DNA of 43,278 bases from Comamonadaceae bacterium. Lineage in GTDB: Bacteria; Pseudomonadota; Gammaproteobacteria; Burkholderiales; Burkholderiaceae_C. The stretch is taken from the NCBI GenBank assembly GCA_021299875.1, contig JAJTEW010000015.1, positions 1 through 43,278 on the forward strand. Direction: 5' to 3'. The translations under genes and the position numbers were made by a program. The notes beneath the pieces were generated by a model. The model saw only the letters and a list, made by a program, of their open reading frames with translations. It was not told the origin of the DNA and ran no database searches. Position 1 is the first letter of the stretch. The number at the start of each line of letters is the position of its first letter. Shown here piece after piece: positions 32,273 to 41,774 of this stretch.

Positions 32273-34049
32273 ATGGGCAATTTTGCTGATTTCCACGCGC
32301 GCTCTATTCACGATCGTGATGCTTTTTGGGCTGAGCAAGCCAAGCTGGTGGACTGGAAAGTTCAACCGCAGCAAATTTGTGACTACAGCAATCCACCATT
32401 TGCGAAATGGTTTGTGGGCGGCCAGACCAATCTTTGCCACAACGCGGTGGATCGCCACTTGGCCGAGCGCGCCGACCAGCCGGCCTTGATCTTTGTCTCG
32501 ACCGATTGCCGAGGCTGCTTTTGCCATGCTGGCTTGTGTGCGATTGGGGGCCATCCACTCGGTGGTGTTTGGTGGTTTCGCCTCACATTCGTTGGCCACC
32601 CGCATCGAAGACGCTGCGCCCAAGGTCATCATCAGCGCCGATGCCGGTTCTCGCGGTGGCAAGGTGGTGCCTTACAAGCCCTTGCTGGACGAAGCCATCC
32701 AGTTGTCCGCACACAAGCCTGCCCATGTGATCATGGTGGATCGCCATCTTGCCGCTTTCACGCCTGTGGCCGCGCGCGATGTGGACTACGCCACCGAGCG
32801 TGCCAAGCACAGGGATGCGCTCGTGCCTTGTGAGTGGGTCGAATCTACCCACCCCAGCTACACCCTGTACACATCGGGCACGACGGGCAAACCCAAGGGC
32901 GTGCAACGCGACACCGGCGGCTACACTGTGGCTCTGGCAGCCAGCATGCCGCATGTGTTTGAAGGCAAGCCGGGTGGCACCTTCTTTTGCACCAGCGACA
33001 TCGGTTGGGTGGTGGGCCACAGCTACATCATTTATGGACCGCTGATTGGCGGCATGGCCACTGTCCTTTATGAAGGTCTGCCGATCCGCCCTGATGGCGG
33101 TATTTGGTGGAGCTTGGTCGAGAAGTACAAAGTCAATGTGATGTTCAGCGCGCCCACGGCCATCCGGGTGCTCAAGAAACAAGACCCGGCATTGCTCAAC
33201 AAATACGACTTGTCCAGTTTGCAAGCCTTGTTTTTGGCTGGTGAGCCGCTGGACGAGCCGACGGCCAAGTGGATTTCTGAAGGCTTGAATGGCAAGGCCA
33301 TCATCGACAATTATTGGCAGACCGAGACTGGCTGGCCGATCTTGAGCATTTGCAATGGTGTGGAAAAAGCCCCCAGCAAGTTCGGCTCGCCCGGCAAAGC
33401 CATTTATGGTTACAACGTCAAACTGGTCGACGACCAGACGGGTGAAGAACTCACCGGCGCCAACCAAAAGGGGGTGTTGACCATCGAAGGGCCACTGCCA
33501 CCCGGCAACCTGCAAACCATCTGGGGCGACGACGCGCGGTTTGTCAAAACTTACTGGAAAACCGTGCCCAACAAGCTGGTCTACAGCACCTTCGACTGGG
33601 CTGTGCGCGACGAAGACGGTTATTACTTCATCCTGGGTCGAACCGATGACGTGATCAACGTCGCCGGTCACCGCCTGGGCACCCGTGAGATCGAAGAGAG
33701 CATTTCCAGCCACCCCAACATCGCCGAAGTGGCGGTGGTCGGTGTGGCCGACCAGCTCAAAGGGCAGGTGGCCATGGCTTTTGCCATTGCCAAGGACACC
33801 TCGGGCCTGACCGATGCGGCTGCCCGCCTGAAGCTCGAGGGCGAAGTCATGAAGGTGGTGGACAGCCAACTGGGCGCTGTGGCCCGACCATCGCGCGTGT
33901 TCTTTGTCTCGGCCCTGCCTAAGACGCGCAGCGGCAAGTTGTTGCGACGCGCCATTCAGGCCGTGGCCGAGGGGCGCGATCCGGGCGATCTGACCACCAT
34001 GGACGATCCGGCAGCCTTGCAACAGATCGTGGAACAGGTCAAGGCCTGA
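32273..34049 (+). pseudogene. prpE: Propionyl-CoA synthetase PrpE with internal deletion/frameshift
   Basis: The start at 32273 has CAGGAG eight bases upstream. The N-terminus MGNFADFHARSIHDRDAFWAEQA and DYSNPPFAKWFVGGQTNLCHNAVDRHL is diagnostic of PrpE-type acyl-CoA synthetases. Near 32505, right after LIFVST, the frame jumps to another that resumes with IAEAAFAMLACVRLGAIHSVVFGGFASHS. Compared with family members about 42-43 residues are absent at this point (the stretch from the Glu-Thr-Gly after VST to the MPM before IAEA). The lost length must be 2 modulo 3. All later motifs are intact: YTSGTTGKPKGVQRD, FTSDIGW-like CTSDIGWVVGHS, NYWQTETGWP, GRTDDVINVAGHRLGT and the acylated Lys in PKTRSGKLLRR. 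Either a real deletion or an assembly collapse. It would activate propionate to propionyl-CoA. Confidence 0.88.
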
Positions 34050-34059
34050 TCTCTCCACC

Positions 34060-34080
34060 CCCGCTTCGGCGGGTTTTTTT
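34060..34080 (+). terminator. Rho-independent terminator after prpE
   Basis: CCCGC, TTCG loop, GCGGG followed by seven T. The stem is five GC-rich pairs (with adjacent C residues upstream), ending 31 bases past the prpE stop. This is a textbook intrinsic terminator that separates prpE from the sucA operon. Confidence 0.9.
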
Positions 34081-34231
34081 GTGGAAAGCCTTGGCCTTTG
34101 ATTTGGGCTGTAAGTTGGCGGTTGGACAAGGCGTGGCACAATGCACGTTGTACTCAGGCCCTTCCCATGCCACAGTCGCATCCGCCAACCGGTTCAGCCG
34201 TGTCGCGGAAGGTAACTCTCAACCAACTAAT

Positions 34232-34248
34232 GTTTCCCTGAGGGGAAC
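34232..34248 (+). promoter_or_regulatory. Hairpin abutting the sucA ribosome-binding site
   Basis: GTTTCCC, TGA, GGGGAAC pairs over seven positions with one G-T wobble. The Shine-Dalgarno GGAGG at 34249-34253 begins at the very next base, 11 bases before the sucA ATG. Such a stem could modulate ribosome access or stabilise the 5' end. The function is inferred from position. Confidence 0.35.
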
Positions 34249-34263
34249 GGAGGTCAGCGAAAT

Positions 34264-37131
34264 ATGAGCGAGACTAATTCCGTCTACGCTGCCTATTCAG
34301 GCAACACCCACCTTTTCGGAGGCAACGGCCCCTACGTCGAAGAGATGTATGAAAACTACCTGGCCAATCCAGGCAGCGTGCCCGACTCCTGGCGCGAATA
34401 TTTCGACGCCCTCCAGCATGTCCCCGCTCTCGATGGCTCCAATGCCAAAGACGTTCCCCATTTGCCGGTCATCAATGCTTTTGCTGAACGCGCCAAAGCC
34501 GGTGGGACCAAAGTGGTCATGGCCAGCGAGAACCTCGAGATGGGCCGCAAACGCACCGCCGTGCAGCAGCTCATTGCTGCTTACCGCAACGTCGGTCAGC
34601 GCTGGGCCGATCTGGACCCCTTGAAGCGCACCGAACGCCCTCACATCCCTGACCTCGATCCGGCTTTTTACGGCTTTTCGGATGCCGACCAGGAAACCGT
34701 CTTCGACACCAGCAACACCTTTTTCGGCAAAAACAACATGTCTTTGCGCGAGCTGCTCAATGCGCTGCGCGAGACCTATTGCGGTACGCTGGGCGCTGAG
34801 TACATGTACACCACCGAACAGGCTGAAAAGCGCTGGTGGCAGCAAAAGCTCGAAAGCATCCGCAGCAAGCCCAACTTCACGGCCGATAAGAAAAAGCAAA
34901 TCCTAGACCGTTTGACCGCAGCCGAAGGCTTGGAGCGTTACCTGCACACCAAATACGTCGGCCAAAAGCGCTTTTCGCTTGAAGGCGGCGAGAGCTTCAT
35001 TGCAGCCATGGACGAGTTGATTCAGTCGGCTGGTGCGAAGGGCGTGCAGGAAGTCGTGATCGGCATGGCCCACCGCGGCCGCTTGAACGTGCTGGTCAAC
35101 ACCATGGGCAAATTGCCTGCCGACCTGTTTGCCGAATTCGATCACACCGCGCCCGAAGAGCTGCCTGCGGGTGATGTGAAGTACCACCAAGGATTCAGTT
35201 CGGACGTGAACACGGCGGGTGGCCCCGTGCACTTGTCGTTGGCGTTCAACCCCTCGCACCTTGAAATCGTGAACCCGGTGGTCGAAGGTTCTGTGCGCGC
35301 CCGCATGGATCGGCGCGGAGACCCGCTGGGCAAGCAAGTCTTGCCCGTCTTGGTGCACGGTGACGCAGCCTTTGGTGGCCAAGGTGTCAACCAGGAAACT
35401 TTTGCGCTGGCCCAAACCCGTGGTTATTCCACCGGTGGCACGGTGCACATCATCATCAACAACCAGATTGGTTTCACCACGTCTGATCCGCGTGACATGC
35501 GCTCGAGCGTGTTTTGTACCGACATCGTCAAGATGGTTGAAGCGCCTGTGTTGCACGTCAATGGTGACGACCCGGAAGCCGTGGTCATGGCCACACAACT
35601 CGCGCTGGAATACCGCATGACCTTCCGCAAGGATGTGGTGCTGGATGTGGTGTGCTTCCGCAAACTGGGCCACAACGAGCAAGACACCCCCGCGTTGACA
35701 CAGCCCCTGATGTACAAAAAAATCGCGACGCATCCTGGCACGCGCAAGCTGTTTGCTGACAAACTCTCTGCGCAAGGTATGGGCGACACCCTGGGTGACG
35801 ACATGGCCAAGGCTTACCGAGCCGCCCTGGACGCTGGTAAAAACACGACCGAACCTGTGTTGACCAACTTCAAAACCCAGTTCACCGTGGACTGGGCGCC
35901 CTTCATGGGCAAAAAGTGGACCGATGCGGGCGATACGTCGATACCGATGGCCGACTGGAAGCGATTGGCCGAAAAAGTCTCGACCATCCCAGAGTCGGTG
36001 ACGCCGCACCAATTGGTCAAAAAAGTCTATGACGACCGTGCCGCCATGGGCCGCGGGGAAATCCCCGTCGACTGGGGCATGGGCGAGCACATGGCTTTCG
36101 CCTCACTGGTGGCCAGCGGTTACCCGGTGCGTCTGTCGGGTGAGGACTGCGGCCGAGGCACTTTCACGCACCGCCACGCTGTCGTTCACGACCAAAAACG
36201 TGAAAAGTGGGACACGGGCTCTTATGTGGCTCTGCAAAATGTGTCGGACAAGCAAGCCCCATTCGTGGTCATTGACTCGATCCTCTCAGAAGAGGCGGTG
36301 TTGGCCTATGAATATGGCTACGCCTCCAACGACCCCAACACCTTGGTGGTTTGGGAAGCGCAGTTTGGTGACTTTGCTAACGGCGCGCAAGTGGTGATTG
36401 ACCAGTTCATCGCTTCAGGCGAAGTCAAGTGGGGCCGTGTCAACGGCATCACCTTGATGTTGCCGCACGGTTACGAAGGCCAGGGGCCGGAGCACAGCTC
36501 GGCCCGCGTGGAGCGTTTCATGCAATTGGCAGCCGACACCAACATGCAGTTGGTTCAGCCCACCACCGCCAGCCAGATCTTCCATGTGCTGCGCCGCCAA
36601 ATGGTGCGTGATTTGCGCAAGCCGTTGGTGATCTTCACCCCGAAATCGCTGTTGCGCAACAAGGACGCCACATCCCCCGTGTCCGAGTTCACCAAAGGCA
36701 GCTTCCAGACGGTCATGGGCGAGACCAAGAGCATCCCTGCCGACAAGGTCAAACGCGTGATCGCTTGCTCCGGCAAGGTCTATTACGACTTGGTCAAACA
36801 CCGCGAGACCAAAGGCTCTGACGACGTGGCCATCATCCGTGTGGAGCAACTCTATCCGTTCCCGCACAAGGCGTTTGCTGCGGAACTTAAAAAGTACCCG
36901 AACGCCACCGATGTGGTCTGGTGCCAGGACGAGCCACAGAACCAGGGCGCCTGGTTTTTCATTCAGCACAACATCCACGAAAACATGCAAAGCGGTCAGC
37001 GCCTCGGTTATGCGGGACGCGCAGCCTCAGCATCGCCTGCCGTGGGTTACTCACACCTGCACCAGGACCAGCAGAAAGCATTGATTGATGCGGCCTTCTC
37101 AAAGCTCAAGGGCTTTGTGTTGAGCAAGTGA
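34264..37131 (+). CDS. sucA: 2-oxoglutarate dehydrogenase E1 component
   Basis: 955 aa, as expected for proteobacterial E1. The N-terminal MSETNSVYAAYSGNTHLFGGNGPYVEEMY and NPGSVPDSWREYF motifs are characteristic. The thiamine diphosphate region shows GMAHRGRLNVL, VHGDAAFGGQGVNQETFALAQ and INNQIGFTTSDPRDMRSS, and the C-terminal pyrimidine-binding domain has GEDCGRGTFTHRHAV. It decarboxylates 2-oxoglutarate and succinylates the lipoyl group of SucB in the TCA cycle (cytoplasm). GGAGG lies 11 bases before the ATG. It is the first gene of sucA-sucB-lpdA; sucB follows 43 bp later. Confidence 0.98.
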   Translation: MSETNSVYAAYSGNTHLFGGNGPYVEEMYENYLANPGSVPDSWREYFDALQHVPALDGSNAKDVPHLPVINAFAERAKAGGTKVVMASENLEMGRKRTAVQQLIAAYRNVGQRWADLDPLKRTERPHIPDLDPAFYGFSDADQETVFDTSNTFFGKNNMSLRELLNALRETYCGTLGAEYMYTTEQAEKRWWQQKLESIRSKPNFTADKKKQILDRLTAAEGLERYLHTKYVGQKRFSLEGGESFIAAMDELIQSAGAKGVQEVVIGMAHRGRLNVLVNTMGKLPADLFAEFDHTAPEELPAGDVKYHQGFSSDVNTAGGPVHLSLAFNPSHLEIVNPVVEGSVRARMDRRGDPLGKQVLPVLVHGDAAFGGQGVNQETFALAQTRGYSTGGTVHIIINNQIGFTTSDPRDMRSSVFCTDIVKMVEAPVLHVNGDDPEAVVMATQLALEYRMTFRKDVVLDVVCFRKLGHNEQDTPALTQPLMYKKIATHPGTRKLFADKLSAQGMGDTLGDDMAKAYRAALDAGKNTTEPVLTNFKTQFTVDWAPFMGKKWTDAGDTSIPMADWKRLAEKVSTIPESVTPHQLVKKVYDDRAAMGRGEIPVDWGMGEHMAFASLVASGYPVRLSGEDCGRGTFTHRHAVVHDQKREKWDTGSYVALQNVSDKQAPFVVIDSILSEEAVLAYEYGYASNDPNTLVVWEAQFGDFANGAQVVIDQFIASGEVKWGRVNGITLMLPHGYEGQGPEHSSARVERFMQLAADTNMQLVQPTTASQIFHVLRRQMVRDLRKPLVIFTPKSLLRNKDATSPVSEFTKGSFQTVMGETKSIPADKVKRVIACSGKVYYDLVKHRETKGSDDVAIIRVEQLYPFPHKAFAAELKKYPNATDVVWCQDEPQNQGAWFFIQHNIHENMQSGQRLGYAGRAASASPAVGYSHLHQDQQKALIDAAFSKLKGFVLSK

Positions 37132-37174
37132 TCCCAAGATCAAACTGGCGTTTAACCTTTAAAGAGAATTCAAC

Positions 37175-38431
37175 ATGGCTATCGTAGAAGTCAAAGTCCC
37201 TCAACTGTCCGAGTCTGTGGCGGAAGCCACCATGCTGCAGTGGAAGAAAAAAATCGGCGACACCGTTGCGGCGGATGAGATCCTGATCGACATCGAAACC
37301 GACAAGGTGGTGCTGGAAGTGCCCGCCCCCTCGGCTGGCGTTTTGTCTGAAATCCTGGTGGGTGATGGTGGCACCGTCGCTGCTGAGCAGCTGATCGCCC
37401 GCATCGACACCGATGGCAAAGTGGCCGCAGCCGCTCCTGCAGCAGCTGCTCCTGCTCCTGCCGCAGCATCGGCCCCAGCAGCGGCCGCTGCACCTGCAGT
37501 GGCTAGCACCAGCATGGCCGGTGTGACCATGCCCGCTGCCGCCAAGCTGATGGCCGACAACAGCCTGGCCGCTGGTTCGGTTCCTGGCACCGGCAAAGAT
37601 GGCCGTGTGACCAAGGGCGACGTTTTGTCAGCCGTTGCCGGCGGCGTCAAGTCAACAGCCGCTGTGATCCCCACAGGCGTGCCAACCAAGACCTTGGTCC
37701 AAGTGGCAGCACCCGCCGTCAACCTGGGCGACCGCCCAGAGCAGCGCGTGCCCATGACGCGTCTGCGTGCCCGCGTGGCCGAGCGTTTGCTGCAGTCGCA
37801 GTCGACCAACGCCATTTTGACCACCTTCAACGAAATCAACATGGCGCCCGTCATGGACATGCGCAAGCGCATGCAAGAGCGTTTCGAGAAAGAACATGGC
37901 TGCAAATTGGGTTTCATGAGCTTCTTCGTTAAGGCGGCTGTGCACGCCCTGAAGAAGTTCCCCGTGTTGAACGCATCTGTGGACGGTAACGACATCGTCT
38001 ACCACGGCTACTTCGACATCGGTATCGCGGTCGGTTCGCCCCGTGGTTTGGTGGTGCCGATCTTGCGCAATGCCGACCAAATGAGCTTTGCCGACATCGA
38101 AAAGAAGATCGCTGAGTTTGGTCAAAAAGCCAAAGACGGCAAGCTGGGCATCGAAGAGATGACCGGTGGTACGTTCTCCATCTCGAACGGCGGCACCTTC
38201 GGCTCGATGATGTCCACCCCGATCATCAACCCACCACAGTCTGCGATTTTGGGCGTACACGCGACCAAAGACCGTGCCATGGTGGAAAACGGCCAAGTCG
38301 TGGTTCGCCCGATGAACTACTTCGCCATGTCGTATGACCACCGCATCATCGACGGCCGTGAAGCCGTGCTGGGCCTGGTCGCCATGAAGGAAGCGCTGGA
38401 AGATCCAGCCCGCTTGCTGTTTGACATCTAA
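37175..38431 (+). CDS. sucB: 2-oxoglutarate dehydrogenase E2 component (dihydrolipoyl succinyltransferase)
   Basis: 418 aa. A single lipoyl domain (1-78) carries the lipoylated Lys44 in [10 protein letters not shown]. An Ala/Pro-rich linker at about 85-112 is followed by the peripheral subunit-binding domain ([10 protein letters not shown]...[14 protein letters not shown]) and a catalytic domain from about 188, with the conserved His/Asp in [13 protein letters not shown]. It transfers succinyl groups to CoA and forms the complex core. AAAGAGA precedes the ATG. The alternating Ala-rich linker coding gives long spurious ORFs on the other strand. A hairpin with a T-run lies between its stop and lpdA. 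Confidence 0.98.
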   Translation: MAIVEVKVPQLSESVAEATMLQWKKKIGDTVAADEILIDIETDKVVLEVPAPSAGVLSEILVGDGGTVAAEQLIARIDTDGKVAAAAPAAAAPAPAAASAPAAAAAPAVASTSMAGVTMPAAAKLMADNSLAAGSVPGTGKDGRVTKGDVLSAVAGGVKSTAAVIPTGVPTKTLVQVAAPAVNLGDRPEQRVPMTRLRARVAERLLQSQSTNAILTTFNEINMAPVMDMRKRMQERFEKEHGCKLGFMSFFVKAAVHALKKFPVLNASVDGNDIVYHGYFDIGIAVGSPRGLVVPILRNADQMSFADIEKKIAEFGQKAKDGKLGIEEMTGGTFSISNGGTFGSMMSTPIINPPQSAILGVHATKDRAMVENGQVVVRPMNYFAMSYDHRIIDGREAVLGLVAMKEALEDPARLLFDI

Positions 38432-38448
38432 AAACCCTTGTTTTGAAT

Positions 38449-38472
38449 GCCCCCTGCCCAGGGGGCGTTTTT
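38449..38472 (+). terminator. Intra-operon hairpin with T-run between sucB and lpdA
   Basis: GCCCCCTG, CC, CAGGGGGC gives eight perfect pairs (the innermost probably open), followed by G and five T. It looks like an intrinsic terminator but lies inside the sucA-sucB-lpdA cluster, 20 bases before the lpdA ATG. It could reduce lpdA expression relative to sucAB. Confidence 0.7.
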
Positions 38473-38491
38473 CATCCAAAAGGCATTTCCC

Positions 38492-39919
38492 ATGAGTAAA
38501 CAATTTGACGTCGTCGTCATCGGCGGTGGTCCTGGTGGCTACATTGCGGCCATTCGCGCTGCCCAACTCGGTTTCCAGGTCGCCTGCATTGACGAGTGGA
38601 AAAACGCAGCCGGTGGCCCAGCGCCCGGTGGCACCTGCACCAACGTGGGCTGCATTCCGTCCAAAGCCTTGCTGCAGTCCAGCGAGCACTTTGAGCATGC
38701 CAACCACCATTTTGCAGAACATGGCATTTCAGCCACCGGTGTGAAGATGGATGTGGCCAAGATGTTGGCACGCAAGGACACCGTCGTGAAACAAAACAAC
38801 GATGGCATTCTTTACCTGCTCAAGAAAAATAAGATCACCTTCTTCCACGGTCGCGGCAGCTTTGCTGGCAAGGCAGAAGGCGGCTACACGATCCATGTGG
38901 CCGGTAAGACCGAAGAGGACATCACCGCCAAACAAGTCATCATCGCCACCGGCTCCAACGCCCGCGCACTGCCTGGCACCCCGTTTGACGAGGTCAATGT
39001 CTTGTCCAATGACGGTGCTTTGCGATTGGGTGGTGTGCCCAAGAAACTGGCCCTGATCGGCTCTGGCGTGATTGGTCTGGAAATGGGCTCGGTTTGGCGC
39101 CGTTTGGGTGCCGACGTCACCATCCTCGAAGTTTTGCCGACTTTCTTGGGTGCCGTGGACGAGCAGATCGCCAAGGAAGCCAAGAAGGCTTTCGACAAGC
39201 AAGGCCTGAAGATCGAGCTGGGCGTGAAAGTCGGCGAGATCGTCAACGGCAAAAAGGGCGTCACGGTCAACTACACCAACGCCAAAGGCGAAGCCGTGGC
39301 ACTGGACGCCGACAAGCTGATCATCTCGATTGGCCGCGTGCCCAATACCATCGGTCTGAACCTAGAGGCCGTGGGTGTGCAGTTGGACGAGCGCGGTGCG
39401 ATTGTGGTGGACGCCGATTGCAAAACCAACCTGCCCGGCGTGTGGGCGGTGGGTGATGTGGTGCGTGGCCCCATGTTGGCACACAAAGCGGAAGAAGAGG
39501 GCGTGGCCGTGGCCGAGCGCATCGCCGGTCAACACGGTCATGTCAACTTCAACACCATTCCTTGGGTCATTTACACCAGCCCCGAGATCGCTTGGGTGGG
39601 CCGCACCGAGCAGCAGCTCAAAGCCGATGGCGTGGCGTACAAGGCGGGTTCGTTCCCGTTCCTGGCCAACGGCCGTGCCCGCGCTTTGGGCGACACCACC
39701 GGCATGGTCAAGATGCTGGCCGACGCCAAGACTGACGAGATTTTGGGCGTTCACATCGTGGGCCCGCAAGCCTCTGAGTTGATCGCCGAGGCCGTGGTCG
39801 CCATGGAGTTCAAGGCCTCGTCGGAAGACATCGCTCGCATTTGCCATGCACACCCGTCCTTGAGCGAGGCGACCAAAGAGGCGGCCTTGGCCGTAGACAA
39901 GCGGACCCTGAACTTCTGA
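38492..39919 (+). CDS. lpdA: Dihydrolipoyl dehydrogenase (E3)
   Basis: 475 aa from the ATG at 38492; the frame opens 15 codons earlier, but that extension would be read through the upstream hairpin. FAD-binding GGGPGG is at 11-16, the redox disulfide is Cys49/Cys54 ([15 protein letters not shown]), the NAD-binding [11 protein letters not shown] follows, the second FAD motif is [10 protein letters not shown] and the active-site His/Glu are in [14 protein letters not shown]. It reoxidises dihydrolipoyl groups of 2-oxoglutarate dehydrogenase and probably other complexes. It is the last gene of the operon, closed by a strong terminator. Confidence 0.98.
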   Translation: MSKQFDVVVIGGGPGGYIAAIRAAQLGFQVACIDEWKNAAGGPAPGGTCTNVGCIPSKALLQSSEHFEHANHHFAEHGISATGVKMDVAKMLARKDTVVKQNNDGILYLLKKNKITFFHGRGSFAGKAEGGYTIHVAGKTEEDITAKQVIIATGSNARALPGTPFDEVNVLSNDGALRLGGVPKKLALIGSGVIGLEMGSVWRRLGADVTILEVLPTFLGAVDEQIAKEAKKAFDKQGLKIELGVKVGEIVNGKKGVTVNYTNAKGEAVALDADKLIISIGRVPNTIGLNLEAVGVQLDERGAIVVDADCKTNLPGVWAVGDVVRGPMLAHKAEEEGVAVAERIAGQHGHVNFNTIPWVIYTSPEIAWVGRTEQQLKADGVAYKAGSFPFLANGRARALGDTTGMVKMLADAKTDEILGVHIVGPQASELIAEAVVAMEFKASSEDIARICHAHPSLSEATKEAALAVDKRTLNF

Positions 39920-39980
39920 GCCCTTGACTCGTCTTGAGCTTTGGTTTGGGATGAGTTGGGTTAAAGTTCAGTCACCCTGA

Positions 39981-40005
39981 AAACCCGGGCTTCACCCGGG
40001 TTTTT
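39981..40005 (+). terminator. Rho-independent terminator after lpdA
   Basis: AAACCCGGG, CTTCA loop, CCCGGGTTT followed by TT: nine perfect pairs running into a T-run, 62 bases past the lpdA stop. It is a strong intrinsic terminator closing the suc operon, directly before zapE. Confidence 0.93.
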
Positions 40006-40033
40006 CTCATTTGAATTGAAGAGTCCACTGCCC

Positions 40034-41131
40034 ATGTCCGTTCGTGAAGTTTACGAAGCTGAGTTGCTCAAACGTGATTACCAAAGCGATCCAGCTCAGC
40101 TCAGAGCCATCGAAGCTTTGGAGCGCTGTGCCAGCGAGTGGACGGCCTACCAATCCAAGCGCTCAGGCTTGTTGGGCAAGCTGTTTTCCCGAACGGGAAT
40201 CCCCAAGGGGGTTTATATGTTTGGCGGCGTGGGCCGTGGCAAGAGCTTTTTGATGGACTGCTTTTTTGCCGCTGTACCCGTCGAGCGCAAAACGCGTTTG
40301 CACTTTCACGAATTCATGCGTGAGGTTCATCGCGAGCTCACCGCCATTCAAGGCACGGTGAATCCCTTGAACGAGCTGGGCAAACGCATGGCCAAGCGTT
40401 ACCAGCTGATTTGCTTTGATGAGTTCCATGTGGCTGACATCACCGATGCCATGATCTTGCACCGCTTGCTCGTATCCCTGTTTGACAATGGTGTGGGCTT
40501 TGTCACCACGTCCAATTTTGAGCCCAACGGTCTTTACCCCGACGGCCTGCACCGCGACCGCATCTTGCCCGCCATTGCATTGCTGAACGAGCGCATGCAG
40601 GTTTTGAATGTGGACAACGGCACGGACTATCGCCGACGCACGTTGGAGAGGGTCAAGCTCTACCATTCGCCACTGGGCGAGCAGGCCGACCGGGAGATGA
40701 ACGAGGCCTTCAACCGCCTGGCCACAGGGCCGGACGAAGACCCGGTGCTGCACATCGAAGCGCGCGAAATCACTGCCAAACGCCGAGCCGGAGATGTGGT
40801 GTGGTTTGACTTCCGGGCCATTTGCGGCGGCCCGCGTTCTCAAAACGATTACCTTGAAATCGCCACGCAGTACCACACCGTCTTGCTGAGCAATGTCCCT
40901 TTCATGCCGGTCAGCATGGCATCCGAGTCGCGGCGGTTCACCTGGTTGATCGACGTGCTGTATGACCGGCGTGTCAAGCTCATCATGTCGGCTGCTGTGC
41001 CTCCCGAGAGCCTTTACACCTCAGGGCCCATGTCCCATGAGTTTCCTCGCACGGTGTCGCGCCTTCATGAAATGCAATCGAGTGAATTCCTGGCGCTGGA
41101 GCACCGCACTGTGGACACGAACCTCACATGA
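40034..41131 (+). CDS. zapE: Cell division protein ZapE (AFG1-like ATPase)
   Basis: 365 aa from the ATG at 40034; a TTG six codons earlier is less likely. Walker A is GGVGRGKSFLMD after GVYMFG, Walker B is LICFDEFHVADITDAMIL, and sensor-like TTSNFEPNGLYPDGLHRDRILPAI is highly typical of the ZapE/AFG1 family. ZapE is an ATPase known in E. coli to act on the FtsZ ring during constriction. It sits immediately downstream of lpdA, an arrangement common in Burkholderiales. Its stop overlaps the next gene (ATGA). Confidence 0.95.
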   Translation: MSVREVYEAELLKRDYQSDPAQLRAIEALERCASEWTAYQSKRSGLLGKLFSRTGIPKGVYMFGGVGRGKSFLMDCFFAAVPVERKTRLHFHEFMREVHRELTAIQGTVNPLNELGKRMAKRYQLICFDEFHVADITDAMILHRLLVSLFDNGVGFVTTSNFEPNGLYPDGLHRDRILPAIALLNERMQVLNVDNGTDYRRRTLERVKLYHSPLGEQADREMNEAFNRLATGPDEDPVLHIEAREITAKRRAGDVVWFDFRAICGGPRSQNDYLEIATQYHTVLLSNVPFMPVSMASESRRFTWLIDVLYDRRVKLIMSAAVPPESLYTSGPMSHEFPRTVSRLHEMQSSEFLALEHRTVDTNLT

Positions 41132-41535
41132 ACCCGATGCGCTTGTCTTGTCTGGCGGCTTGTTGTGCGGCTTGGGGCCTTGTTGGCGGGGCACACGCGC
41201 AAAACCCTTCAGCGACCGACGCCCAAGCCATGACGCCAAGCCTGTCGGCCAGTACCCAAAGTCTGGATGTACCGGCGGAAATTGCCCGTCAAAGGCAAGC
41301 CGTGGCCGTTTCGCGAGAGGCCATTTTGAAATCAGACGAGCAACGACAAGCTGAATGTTGGCAAAAATTTGCGGTCAACGCATGTTTGATCGAGACCCGC
41401 CGCATTCGCCGGCAAGCCCTTGATCCTTTGGCGCAGCAAGATCTGGTCTTGAATGCACTCGAGCGCGAGTGGCGTTCAGCGCAGCGAGAGCAGCGTTTGC
41501 TGGGCAAGCAGCCCGAAACCCCAGCCGCGCCATGA
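41128..41535 (+). CDS. Small exported protein of unknown function
   Basis: 135 aa. The start overlaps the zapE stop as ATGA. A signal peptide of about 24 residues (LSCLAACCAAWGLVGGAHA, cut before QNPS) precedes a Ser/Thr/Ala-rich stretch and then an Arg/Gln/Glu-rich helix (IARQRQAVAVSREAILKSDEQ) with two cysteines nearby (ECWQKFAVNACL) that could form a disulfide. I do not recognise a named family, though small helical periplasmic proteins of this kind are common in Burkholderiales. It is coupled to both neighbours by stop/start overlaps. Confidence 0.8.
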   Translation: MNPMRLSCLAACCAAWGLVGGAHAQNPSATDAQAMTPSLSASTQSLDVPAEIARQRQAVAVSREAILKSDEQRQAECWQKFAVNACLIETRRIRRQALDPLAQQDLVLNALEREWRSAQREQRLLGKQPETPAAP

Positions 41536-41774
41536 GCGACACCCCGCGTTTGGATGCACCGAGCTTGTCGGCTTTGGGTTTGCACTCTCCTCAGCGCCAG
41601 TTGATCGAGTGGCAGATCGAACATGCGGATTTGGACGCACTGATTGACCAAGCCTCAGCCACTGCGGCACTTCACGATGAACTGCGCATGCGGCGCATGA
41701 AAAAGCGGCGCTTGGCGCTGCGGGACCAAATCGCCGCTCTTCAGTCTCGCTTGGCACAGAAGGAGCCTGCTTGA
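41532..41774 (+). CDS. Small YdcH/DUF465-like protein
   Basis: 80 aa from the ATG at 41532, which overlaps the stop of the previous gene (ATGA). It is all-helical: LIEWQIEHADLDALIDQAS followed by the basic LRMRRMKKRRLALRDQIAALQSRL. The second segment matches the Lys-rich turn and amphipathic helix of DUF465/YdcH-type proteins (SlyX-like). It is cytoplasmic with unknown function. The gene ends inside the TTG start of the helicase gene. Confidence 0.75.
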   Translation: MSDTPRLDAPSLSALGLHSPQRQLIEWQIEHADLDALIDQASATAALHDELRMRRMKKRRLALRDQIAALQSRLAQKEPA

